Positions 1-6,799 of a DNA stretch of 19,059 nt are shown in pieces. The translations under genes and the position numbers were made by a program. Origin of the DNA: a candidate division WWE3 bacterium CG22_combo_CG10-13_8_21_14_all_39_12 (GTDB lineage: Bacteria > Patescibacteriota > 4484-211 > GCA-002791395); assembly GCA_002771355.1 (NCBI GenBank), contig PCSU01000077.1, positions 1 through 19,059 of the forward strand. The letters are read 5' to 3'. Below the pieces are notes generated by a model that saw nothing but the letters and a program-made list of their open reading frames with translations, made no database searches and had not been told where the DNA came from. How positions within the stretch are numbered: position 1 is the first letter of the stretch; the number at the start of each line of letters is the position of its first letter.

Positions 1-67
1 AAAGTCCGTTACAGTATCTTGTCGACAATGGAGGTATGTCGCATATGTCCTTGACTTATACATTGAT

Positions 68-96
68 TTGAATCAATTCCCTGCTACGAGTATAAT
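68..96 (+). promoter_or_regulatory. Promoter for the Ig-like protein gene
   Basis: A -35-like TTGAAT (68-73) is separated by 17 nt from a consensus -10 TATAAT (91-96). The start codon at 108 follows after 11 nt, so transcription starting 6-7 nt after the -10 would leave a leader of about 5 nt. No Shine-Dalgarno fits between them. The rest of 1-107 shows no convincing gene: the open frames entering from the left edge are short, and none could be matched to a protein. Confidence 0.7.
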
Positions 97-107
97 GTTA
101 GCTATAC

Positions 108-911
108 ATGGCAACGAATCGTCAGTTTAGGCGCAGACAAACCAATAACGTTCGAACGTCATACACGTACAAACCAGGAGATGCAATTCGTGATGATGAA
201 AAGGCAGTTTATCGTAACCTTATTGTTGTATTTATCATTGTCATTGGTCTCTCTGGAATTTTGTATTTATGGGGAATAGATATTGTTGTTAAATTAAGTG
301 ATTTTTGGCGTGACATACTTCCATCACAAAACATTGCTGTTATAGACAATACAGACTCAACACTTGAATTATCTGCCCCACGGCTTGATCCCCTACCTCT
401 TTATGTTAATGAACCAACAATCGACATAAAAGGCTGGGCACAACCAGGTTTAGATGTTGAGATTTTTATTAATGATATATCAAAGGCCTCGGTTCTGGTC
501 GATAAAAATGGCCGATTTGAATACACTGCTAACGACCTATCCGGTGGTGAAAATATTGTATATGCTGTAGCTGTTAAAGGAGATACAAGAAGTCCTGACA
601 GTAATACCGCAAGCGTAACAAACGATACAACAAAACCAATTATTCAAATTGATAGTTATGATGCAACAACGGAACCACCTTATACGGCACTTATTGTTGG
701 AAGTGTAACCGAAAAATCTACTATAACTATTAACGATCAACGGGTAATCTTACAAGCTGATAATACCTTTAACCATAGCCAAACATTAGTTCCTGGTGAA
801 AATACCATAACAGTAAAGGCTATAGATTTGGCAGGTAATGAAGCCAAGCAAGACCTTACTATTACAATTGATGCCGTTGAGGCTACCCCACAGGCTGAAC
901 CTGCCCCATAA
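108..911 (+). CDS. Membrane-anchored protein with two Ig-like domains
   Basis: This 267-residue protein has a basic N-terminus (RRRQ near residue 8), one membrane helix at about 37-57, and a long extracytoplasmic part. Two tandem beta-sandwich repeats follow, at about 85-155 and 175-258. Each carries the pattern of bacterial Ig-like/glucodextranase-B-type modules, with a conserved GENxI(T/V)YAV or GENTITVKAID strand and a DxxGNE-type turn in the second. The tail is rich in Ala, Pro and Glu (EATPQAEPAP). The basic end before the helix predicts a type II signal anchor with the domains outside. There is no enzyme motif and no cysteine. A surface adhesive or structural role is inferred from the domains alone. 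It stands alone, convergent with the polysaccharide operon. Confidence 0.75.
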   Translation: MATNRQFRRRQTNNVRTSYTYKPGDAIRDDEKAVYRNLIVVFIIVIGLSGILYLWGIDIVVKLSDFWRDILPSQNIAVIDNTDSTLELSAPRLDPLPLYVNEPTIDIKGWAQPGLDVEIFINDISKASVLVDKNGRFEYTANDLSGGENIVYAVAVKGDTRSPDSNTASVTNDTTKPIIQIDSYDATTEPPYTALIVGSVTEKSTITINDQRVILQADNTFNHSQTLVPGENTITVKAIDLAGNEAKQDLTITIDAVEATPQAEPAP

Positions 912-940
912 GGCTTTAATTTTTTTTAGGGACTAATTCC

Positions 941-960
941 CTGCGGCTTGCCGCGGTTTT
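941..960 (+). terminator. CTTG-loop hairpin with short T run
   Basis: CTGCGG (941-946) pairs with CCGCGG (951-956) through one G-U wobble, with loop CTTG, followed by TTTT (957-960). It lies 30 nt after the stop of the Ig-like gene and is the likely intrinsic terminator for it. A smaller hairpin, AGGGA/TCCCT (928-942), touches its left side. Confidence 0.6.
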
Positions 961-965
961 GTATT

Positions 966-1023
966 TGTCATTCCCGCGAAAGCGGAAATCTAGACTAGAT
1001 CCCGAATCAAGTTCGGGATGACA
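966..1023. repeat. REP/MITE-like palindromic element
   Basis: The ends are near-perfect inverted repeats: TGTCATTCCCG (966-976) against CGGGATGACA (1014-1023). The centre, ATCTAGACTAGAT (988-1000), is itself palindromic. Each half holds its own hairpin: CCGC-GAAA-GCGG (974-985) and CCCGAA/TTCGGG (1001-1017). So the element is two inverted half-units around TCTAGA. Short GC-rich palindromes of this general type (GTCATTCCCGCGAAAGCGG) recur in many bacterial genomes as non-autonomous intergenic repeats. Here it lies between two convergent genes. Only one copy is in the window, so the dispersed-repeat status is inferred. Confidence 0.65.
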
Positions 1024-1027
1024 GATG

Positions 1028-1047
1028 CCCCGTAGCTTGCTGCGGGG
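1028..1047 (-). terminator. Eight-bp CTTG-loop hairpin after the polysaccharide operon
   Basis: CCCCGTAG (1028-1035) and CTGCGGGG (1040-1047) form an 8-bp stem with one G-U pair and loop CTTG. It starts 5 nt beyond the last stop codon of the minus-strand operon. No U-tract follows on the minus strand, so it may protect the 3' end or act together with the adjacent palindrome. It resembles the hairpin at 941-956 in loop and stem composition. Confidence 0.5.
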
Positions 1048-1051
1048 AGTT

Positions 1052-2260
1052 TCACTTCGTAGCCTTTTCTTTTTGTTTAGATAGATACATTCCAAGTGCT
1101 ATAGTTATCCAAAACAAAAGAGATAGATCATTTTTAAAATAAGGTACGTCTACCATTCCTTGAATAACCCAGTACATAAGTATTGCTGACACCACCATAG
1201 ATGATGTGCCGTTGATTGATTTGTATAAAAGCAGTAACACCCCAGCCAACCCCACTATCCCAATCTCTACCCAAAAATTAAGTAAAATATTATGTGGATA
1301 CGCTAAAGGTTCTGCGTCACAGGTTGTATAATCCTTGGAATATACAGTTTGAAACGAACGTAACCCCGCACCAATAAGTGGTTTATCTAAAAGTAAATTA
1401 CGGGTTCCTTCCCATACGCACATTCTAATAGTTGCAGTGCCACCTGTTCTTACCCATGGATTATCAACTTGTGGAGTAAAATTAGAAATAATAATTACAA
1501 AAGCCATAAAAGCAACACTCATTCCTACTAATACTACCCGCCAAATGTGGGCAAATCCTTTGTGAAATATATATTCACACACTGTTACAACAACTAAAGT
1601 CAAAATCCCTCCCATTGATTTTGTAGCAATAAATGCAAGCAAAATGACAAGATCAAAAATTGTCATTTTAGAGACTTTTTGTTTGCCAGTCATATACTGA
1701 CTTATGCGGTATACGAGAACGGGACCAATAAATAACGCTAGGGCATTTGCATTGTTAAAAACGCCGTGGGCTCTATCAAACTGATGAGACGTGATAACTA
1801 ATTGCGAAAAGTAAAGTTGTAGCAAACCTAAAACACTTAAACCAAACGATGCACCAAACCAACTTCCCAAAACAAGTTTAATAGTAGAGAATGTTCGTTT
1901 GAATACATGGACTGAGTATTGGTTTTGTAATGCATCGAACACAATGTATCCAAAAATCATAGGCTCAATAAAGTAGGCCCGCGCATGTCCAATTGCCAAG
2001 ACAACATCAACTGAAAATATAACCCCTGCAAAAAGACCACCAGAAATTAATAATAATGAAACGCCTACTGATGAAGGTACGGCAGTTAGTTTTTCGTCGT
2101 AGCGAATTTTATAAGAAATCCAAAAGATTGTTGTTACAAGAATGAGAATCTCTAAAACTGTTGTTGGTATTCCCAAAATAGAAAAACGAATCACATACAA
2201 AGGTGACAAAAGGATTGTTAAAAAAATAAGTACAGAAGTTATGTGTCCGCTAGGCTTCAT
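1052..2260 (-). CDS. O-antigen ligase/polymerase-like membrane protein (second copy)
   Basis: This 402-residue polytopic protein is the last gene of the operon. Its C-terminal half carries the Wzy_C/O-antigen ligase signature: YPHNILLNFWVEIGIVGL at about 321-338, which is the PHNxxL...ExGxxGL pattern. It is preceded by DKPLIGAGLRSF at about 292-303. Family members move lipid-linked glycans onto an acceptor (WaaL, PglL) or polymerise repeat units (Wzy) at the outer face of the membrane. Which reaction applies cannot be told from sequence. The ATG at 2260 lies 11 nt inside the preceding gene, and no Shine-Dalgarno is visible, so translation is probably coupled. Confidence 0.8.
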   Translation of the reverse strand: MKPSGHITSVLIFLTILLSPLYVIRFSILGIPTTVLEILILVTTIFWISYKIRYDEKLTAVPSSVGVSLLLISGGLFAGVIFSVDVVLAIGHARAYFIEPMIFGYIVFDALQNQYSVHVFKRTFSTIKLVLGSWFGASFGLSVLGLLQLYFSQLVITSHQFDRAHGVFNNANALALFIGPVLVYRISQYMTGKQKVSKMTIFDLVILLAFIATKSMGGILTLVVVTVCEYIFHKGFAHIWRVVLVGMSVAFMAFVIIISNFTPQVDNPWVRTGGTATIRMCVWEGTRNLLLDKPLIGAGLRSFQTVYSKDYTTCDAEPLAYPHNILLNFWVEIGIVGLAGVLLLLYKSINGTSSMVVSAILMYWVIQGMVDVPYFKNDLSLLFWITIALGMYLSKQKEKATK

Positions 2261-3476
2261 GATATGTTGATATTTTAAGATATAGCCCCGTTGTGCCTAA
2301 AAACCAGGCTAACATCCACGTATAATAAAGTGAGTTTACAAACTGGGCGTGGATAATAAAAGCGACTAGGCTTGATAATAAGTACGCATTGTGCGAAGAT
2401 TTTTTAACTGCACTAAAAAGGCTCAGGCCAAATATAAGCAAACTTAAAAGTCCAACAATACCCATTGTTGCAAGTGTAAATAAAAATGAATTATCGGCTC
2501 CAGCTCCAGCATGCCCACCATCATCATTTACTCCTCGACCATTTCTAAAATAGCCGTATTCAAACTGGGCATTTCTAAATGTATTATATCCAACGCCAAG
2601 CAGTGGATGATCGACAACAATACCGAGCGTTTTTTGGTAATCATCAATTCTATATGAAGCGGTTTCATCAATAGTAAGCGCACCAATAATTCGTGTTTGA
2701 ACCCGTGGAATAAACGTAAAAGCCAATAATCCAAAAATTCCCATAACAATGAGTATTCTTTTGTCACGTATAAAACTAAATACAGTAAGGCCAATACCGA
2801 ATGCCAAATAAGTACTGCGTGAAAATGTAAGAACAAGTGCTATTAAAAGTATACTGACAAAAAGATAAATGATGTTTTTTTGTAATCGTGTATTTGAAGC
2901 TGTATACCATCTATCAAGTACAAAAAGCACGCCAAAACTAAGCCATAGTCCGGCGAAATTTGGATCAAAAAATGTTGATAATACACGGTAATAATGAGGA
3001 TCCCACCCGTGTTCAACAAATTGAGAAAAATCGGGAAACAACAAAAACTGTAAAATTCCTAAAACTCCAAATGCGGTTACCGCAAGGGCAAGTGACCAAA
3101 AGTGATCTTTTTTTGTGAACTTCCATATGTCATACCCAATAGGCAACAGTAACGAATAAAAAACCAACCTAGCCCAATATGAAACCCCCACAATAAAGAT
3201 ATCTGAACTTACAGACACCATTGAATTAATGAGTGAAACAAGTGCAACAGCAAGAAACATAAACAACAATACCTCATGTAACATAAACATTCTTTTAAAG
3301 TTATGTGCACGTAATGATCCTATCCATACAACAACAAGAAGTGATACCGCAATATCACTGGCATAGATTCCAATTGAGCCACCGACAGGAATACTGCCAA
3401 GTTGTCCAAGTAACACGGTAAAAATAGTGAAGATATAAAGAATCGATAATAATTTGTAGTATGGTTTTATTGCCAT
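2250..3476 (-). CDS. O-antigen ligase/polymerase-like membrane protein (first copy)
   Basis: This 408-residue polytopic protein has about ten or more hydrophobic helices. The motifs fit the O-antigen ligase superfamily: STFFDPNFAGLWL at about 167-179, LTFSRSTYLAF at about 216-226, DHPLLGVGYNTF at about 289-300, and HAGAGADNSFLF at about 322-333 where the PHN loop normally sits. Glycine-rich HAGAGADN replaces PHN, so the acceptor loop differs from its downstream neighbour. The two proteins are about equal in length but clearly diverged, suggesting a division of labour such as polymerase versus ligase. The start ATG overlaps the RNHCP gene by 10 nt with no Shine-Dalgarno. Confidence 0.8.
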   Translation of the reverse strand: MAIKPYYKLLSILYIFTIFTVLLGQLGSIPVGGSIGIYASDIAVSLLVVVWIGSLRAHNFKRMFMLHEVLLFMFLAVALVSLINSMVSVSSDIFIVGVSYWARLVFYSLLLPIGYDIWKFTKKDHFWSLALAVTAFGVLGILQFLLFPDFSQFVEHGWDPHYYRVLSTFFDPNFAGLWLSFGVLFVLDRWYTASNTRLQKNIIYLFVSILLIALVLTFSRSTYLAFGIGLTVFSFIRDKRILIVMGIFGLLAFTFIPRVQTRIIGALTIDETASYRIDDYQKTLGIVVDHPLLGVGYNTFRNAQFEYGYFRNGRGVNDDGGHAGAGADNSFLFTLATMGIVGLLSLLIFGLSLFSAVKKSSHNAYLLSSLVAFIIHAQFVNSLYYTWMLAWFLGTTGLYLKISTYHEA

Positions 3477-3775
3477 GGTAATTGAGAAATTTCAGTTAAG
3501 CGCTGGATATCATCGTCAATTGCAACTACATTGTAGCGTTTTTCGTTACAGGAATTACACGAATATACAATTTGCTGTTTGCCATTTTTAACCCGTAATC
3601 CGATTGGTTCTAACAGTCCATGACAGGTTTGTAATCTGTCTCCCGGGTTGTAATCAACATGTTTACCGTACAAACAGGCAGTGCAATGATCTCTACTACT
3701 CGTAGGATGTCTTGTAACGGTTATGCCACAATTCTCACAGACAAAAGATTCGTTTCTTTCAATAAAACTTTTCAT
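3467..3775 (-). CDS. RNHCP-domain zinc-ribbon protein
   Basis: This 102-residue soluble protein has seven cysteines: a CxxC at 13-16, a second at 31-34 within RDHCTACLYGKHVD, a single Cys51 after PGDR, and a CxxC at 73-76. The RDHCTAC...HVD...PGDR...C layout matches the RNHCP family, with RDHC in place of RNHC. That family is annotated from sequence only and no function is established. It probably binds one or two zinc ions. It lies between a glycosyltransferase and an O-antigen-ligase-like gene and shares an ATGA with the former. Its place in a translationally coupled operon suggests production alongside polysaccharide enzymes; whether it acts in that pathway is unknown. Confidence 0.8.
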   Translation of the reverse strand: MKSFIERNESFVCENCGITVTRHPTSSRDHCTACLYGKHVDYNPGDRLQTCHGLLEPIGLRVKNGKQQIVYSCNSCNEKRYNVVAIDDDIQRLTEISQLPWQ

Positions 3776-4722
3776 GGCTGCATTCCTTTATTGTAATAAT
3801 ATCTACAGACTAACTTAAAAAGGAGTGGCATTGAAAATCTCGTTTGGGCATACTTTGCAATAAACTCCAAAGGTTTTATGGTAAAGGTGTTAATAATAAG
3901 TGACGATATAAACGTTTTTTGCTTATCTGAAAACAAACTGTTAGAAGATATTCCTTGGGATTTATTGGTAAGCGAACCGGCAAATGAAAAGGTTGTATGT
4001 AGGTCATATAACCTTTTAGACATCTGACCCTCATAAAATCTACGTTTTGTTACACTCTCAAGTGTTTTAGCATGGTAATGATACGCAATGGCATTTTCAT
4101 CATAAAATAGCTTCATACCTAACTTGTGCAGTCTCCAGGCTAACTCGGTATCTTCATACGCTGTCATTCCTTGATGAATTACAAAGGATTCGTCAAATCC
4201 CCCACTTTCAATAAATAACGATCGTTTCAGTGATACGTGAGGGGTGTAAAAAGCAAGATAATCCGCTTTTTGCCCTGACGTTAATCTGTTAAAATCAAAC
4301 TGCGGTCCACCATTCTCAAGCCATCTCATAAATGGTGTTATAACCAAATTGTGATGCCAGGTGATATACCCCACCAATGCATACTCTTTTGGGGGATGAG
4401 CATCATGAAAATTGTAATGAATCTTCAAAGCGTTGTAATCAACGCAAATGTCACCCTGAGAAAAAAGTATCACCTCGTGTGCTGCATGCGATGCCCCTAC
4501 GTTTCTGGCATGTGACACACCACTATTTTCTTGATGAATAACAGTAAAGTTATGTGTTTTTGAAAGGTTATCTAACATTGAGGGTGTTGTATCTGTTGAC
4601 CCGTCATCAACAACAATAAGTTCATATTCTTCCCTAGGTAGTGATTGATTTATAAACGACAAAACAGATTCTTCAATAATTTTCTCAAGGTTATATGTTG
4701 TAATAACGATACTTATCTTCAT
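3772..4722 (-). CDS. Family 2 glycosyltransferase (second GT2)
   Basis: This 316-residue protein has a GT-A fold. The N-terminus ISIVITTYN (3-11) and VVDDGSTD (37-44) form the nucleotide-binding region. The usual DxD site is atypical: SQGDICVD (88-95) keeps one Asp where most GT2 enzymes have DxD. The ED motif of the catalytic base region is present at 190-191 (AYEDTELAWRLHKLG). It most likely transfers a sugar from a nucleotide donor to a lipid-linked glycan at the inner membrane face; donor and linkage cannot be read from sequence. It starts with an ATGA overlap on the GT4 stop, and its own TGA overlaps the RNHCP start in the same way. Confidence 0.85.
   Translation of the reverse strand: MKISIVITTYNLEKIIEESVLSFINQSLPREEYELIVVDDGSTDTTPSMLDNLSKTHNFTVIHQENSGVSHARNVGASHAAHEVILFSQGDICVDYNALKIHYNFHDAHPPKEYALVGYITWHHNLVITPFMRWLENGGPQFDFNRLTSGQKADYLAFYTPHVSLKRSLFIESGGFDESFVIHQGMTAYEDTELAWRLHKLGMKLFYDENAIAYHYHAKTLESVTKRRFYEGQMSKRLYDLHTTFSFAGSLTNKSQGISSNSLFSDKQKTFISSLIINTFTIKPLEFIAKYAQTRFSMPLLFKLVCRYYYNKGMQP
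3783..3788 (-). promoter_or_regulatory. Ribosome binding site before the RNHCP gene
   Basis: On the minus strand AAAGGA ends 7-8 nt before the ATG at 3775, the normal Shine-Dalgarno spacing. It is the only recognisable ribosome site inside the polysaccharide operon; the other internal genes have none and rely on overlap with the gene before. Confidence 0.5.
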
Positions 4723-5855
4723 AATAGTGACGTATACATGCCCATAAAACGATCAGCAGTCTTTTCCCAGGTAAATGTTTCTTTTACATATTTTGCTCCT
4801 TCATTGCCAAGTGTTTTACGTTTGTATGGGTCGTTTACTAGGCTTTCTAAACTTTCAATTGCTTGCGTTGCATTAAAAGAATCAACGACTATAGATCCGT
4901 GTTGCAATACTTCACGCAAAGCTCCTACATTGTGGGTTAGAACCGGAACATGGGATTGTAGTGCCTCTAAAAACACTAAGCCAAAAGCCTCGTACTCCGG
5001 GAATAAAGCAAAAATATCTGCCAACGAATAGTACTGAATCAGATCATTTTCTGTTACTTCACCTGTAATGGTAATACGTTTATCGCCGGTATGTTTTAAT
5101 GCATTAATTTTATCGACAACTGTCTGATCTTCTATCGCACCAATCAGAAGTAAATGTGTATTGTACTCAAAGGTAGCTTGTTGGTATCTTTGTGCCAACC
5201 AAAACTGCCCTTTATGGTCAGAAATTCTGCCAACACTCATAATGCATACTTCAGGTGATGAGTTGGATAGTCGTTGTTGATGGAACGTCTGGGGAATTAC
5301 TCCCCACGGAATAACCTCAATTTTGTCATTGTTAGTACCGTAGGTTTTATTAACAAGGCTCCGTTCATGTTGAGTAATAACTTGAACCTTTTTAGATTGC
5401 GATGAAATGTAGTTGTTAATTGGACGTAACCACTGTTGCCTATGGGAAAGAGTGTGGAAAGATAATGAATACACAACGGGTATGTTCATTTGCTTTGCCC
5501 ACGTTACGATCCAATAATTAACCCAAAACCATCGATCACTCATAAGTTGAATAACATCAGGTTGAAGGCGTTCTAAATACTTTTTAATTTCAACAGGTGA
5601 AAACCAAACTAACGGAACCTGAAAGAATGGTGGTGCTATAGGTGGGAACGACGATAATCGATAGACTTCACTTCTGTCTATTATTTCGGTTTTAAGCCAT
5701 TTCTTTTGATAGGAACGAGGGAAAGTCCACTTTGAGGTTAAAATGTGCGTAGAACACCCGTATGTATCAATAAACTCACGTGAGAGCTGTTCAACGACAC
5801 GCTCTATTCCACCAAAATACGGTTTATAGTATGGAGTTACAAATAATATTTTCAT
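4719..5855 (-). CDS. Family 4 glycosyltransferase
   Basis: This 378-residue protein has a GT-B fold. The N-terminal lobe begins MKILFVTPYYKPYFGGIERV, typical of the GT4 acceptor lobe. The C-terminal lobe has SVGRISDHKG (207-216) and the donor-binding EAFGLVFLE (289-297), an E-x7-E motif. It is a retaining sugar transferase for the operon's polysaccharide. The start is placed at 5855, where ATG overlaps the previous stop as ATGA and the protein begins with the standard KILFVTP strand. An upstream in-frame ATG at 5891 would add 12 residues with no family match and lies deeper in the upstream gene. Confidence 0.88.
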   Translation of the reverse strand: MKILFVTPYYKPYFGGIERVVEQLSREFIDTYGCSTHILTSKWTFPRSYQKKWLKTEIIDRSEVYRLSSFPPIAPPFFQVPLVWFSPVEIKKYLERLQPDVIQLMSDRWFWVNYWIVTWAKQMNIPVVYSLSFHTLSHRQQWLRPINNYISSQSKKVQVITQHERSLVNKTYGTNNDKIEVIPWGVIPQTFHQQRLSNSSPEVCIMSVGRISDHKGQFWLAQRYQQATFEYNTHLLLIGAIEDQTVVDKINALKHTGDKRITITGEVTENDLIQYYSLADIFALFPEYEAFGLVFLEALQSHVPVLTHNVGALREVLQHGSIVVDSFNATQAIESLESLVNDPYKRKTLGNEGAKYVKETFTWEKTADRFMGMYTSLL

Positions 5856-6799
5856 GTTATATTCAAGCGAAGTAGTTTTTTTGTATACCAAGCAAATACA
5901 TTACTAAAGCTTTTTAATGATCGCACAACTATTATTCTATTTTTAGACGTCCACCATAAAAATGGTACAGCAATGAGTGCCAGTATAAGACTTATCAATG
6001 AACCACTCAATATTGCGGTATCCAAAAGTGGTACGGTAAATACGCCAGGCACATGTTTTTTATAAAAATAGCGAATATTTTTAAGTGAAATGTTTCGTGT
6101 GTGAATATATAATGTTCCACTTTGTCCACCTACATGGATTATTTTTACACGTGGATCGAAAATAATTTTCCATCCAGCCTTATGTATTCTAATCAGCCAA
6201 TCTGCATCTTCCATGAAAAACTCCATATGAGGATCAAGTCCACCAGTTTCATGAACAGCGGTACTTCTAAACAGTACAGCTGCAGTAGCAAGATATGAAA
6301 CCTCTTGAACTGATGAGAAAGCTTTAATACCTTTACGAAATACTTTTTTTATCCATAGGCTGTAATCCCAAAACCATTCGAGTGGGGCTTTAAAATGGGT
6401 TTCGTACGATGGTTGAAATGAACCGTCGTCATTTACTAGCATGGGGGACACTGCACCCACGGATGGATGTTCATCCAGATATGTAACAAGATGTGTAATT
6501 GTTTCCCAGGTAACTTCAGTATCTGCATCAAGACGAAGCAGATATTCCCCCTTCATACTTGCAATAATGTCTTGAGTTGAAATTGAAACCCCTACCCTAT
6601 TGCTATGCGTAATGAAACAAACATGAGGGAACATATCATTTATCATAGTTTGCGTACCATCTGTACTTGCATCATCGGAAACGATTACCTCAAACGAGAT
6701 GGTGGGCGCACCGGTATATATACTTTTAAGTAACCGTTCTAGTTGCACTTTTGCGTTATATGATGGGATTGCTATAGTAAGTTTGAGATCATTGTTCAT
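5852..6799 (-). CDS. Family 2 glycosyltransferase with C-terminal membrane segment
   Basis: This 315-residue GT-A enzyme resembles rhamnosyltransferase-like GT2 proteins. The nucleotide-binding strand is LTIAIPSYNA (7-16) with SDDASTDGT (41-49). The metal-binding DxD is RLDADTE (89-95), and the catalytic ED is at 197-198 (FFMEDADWLIR). A hydrophobic segment at about 262-284 predicts attachment to the inner face of the membrane. It probably adds a sugar to an undecaprenyl-linked intermediate later flipped by the upstream gene product. The start overlaps the flippase gene by 11 nt, with no Shine-Dalgarno. Confidence 0.87.
   Translation of the reverse strand: MNNDLKLTIAIPSYNAKVQLERLLKSIYTGAPTISFEVIVSDDASTDGTQTMINDMFPHVCFITHSNRVGVSISTQDIIASMKGEYLLRLDADTEVTWETITHLVTYLDEHPSVGAVSPMLVNDDGSFQPSYETHFKAPLEWFWDYSLWIKKVFRKGIKAFSSVQEVSYLATAAVLFRSTAVHETGGLDPHMEFFMEDADWLIRIHKAGWKIIFDPRVKIIHVGGQSGTLYIHTRNISLKNIRYFYKKHVPGVFTVPLLDTAILSGSLISLILALIAVPFLWWTSKNRIIVVRSLKSFSNVFAWYTKKLLRLNIT

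Noticed and set aside
1..54. Short open frame entering from the left edge and ending in TGA at 52-54
   Set aside because: Only 17 codons with no recognisable protein pattern; other frames are equally open, so a partial gene cannot be supported.
5856..5891. Twelve-codon N-terminal extension of the GT4 gene from ATG 5891
   Set aside because: The family N-terminus begins at MKILFVTP (5855), which also forms the ATGA overlap seen at the operon's other glycosyltransferase junctions.
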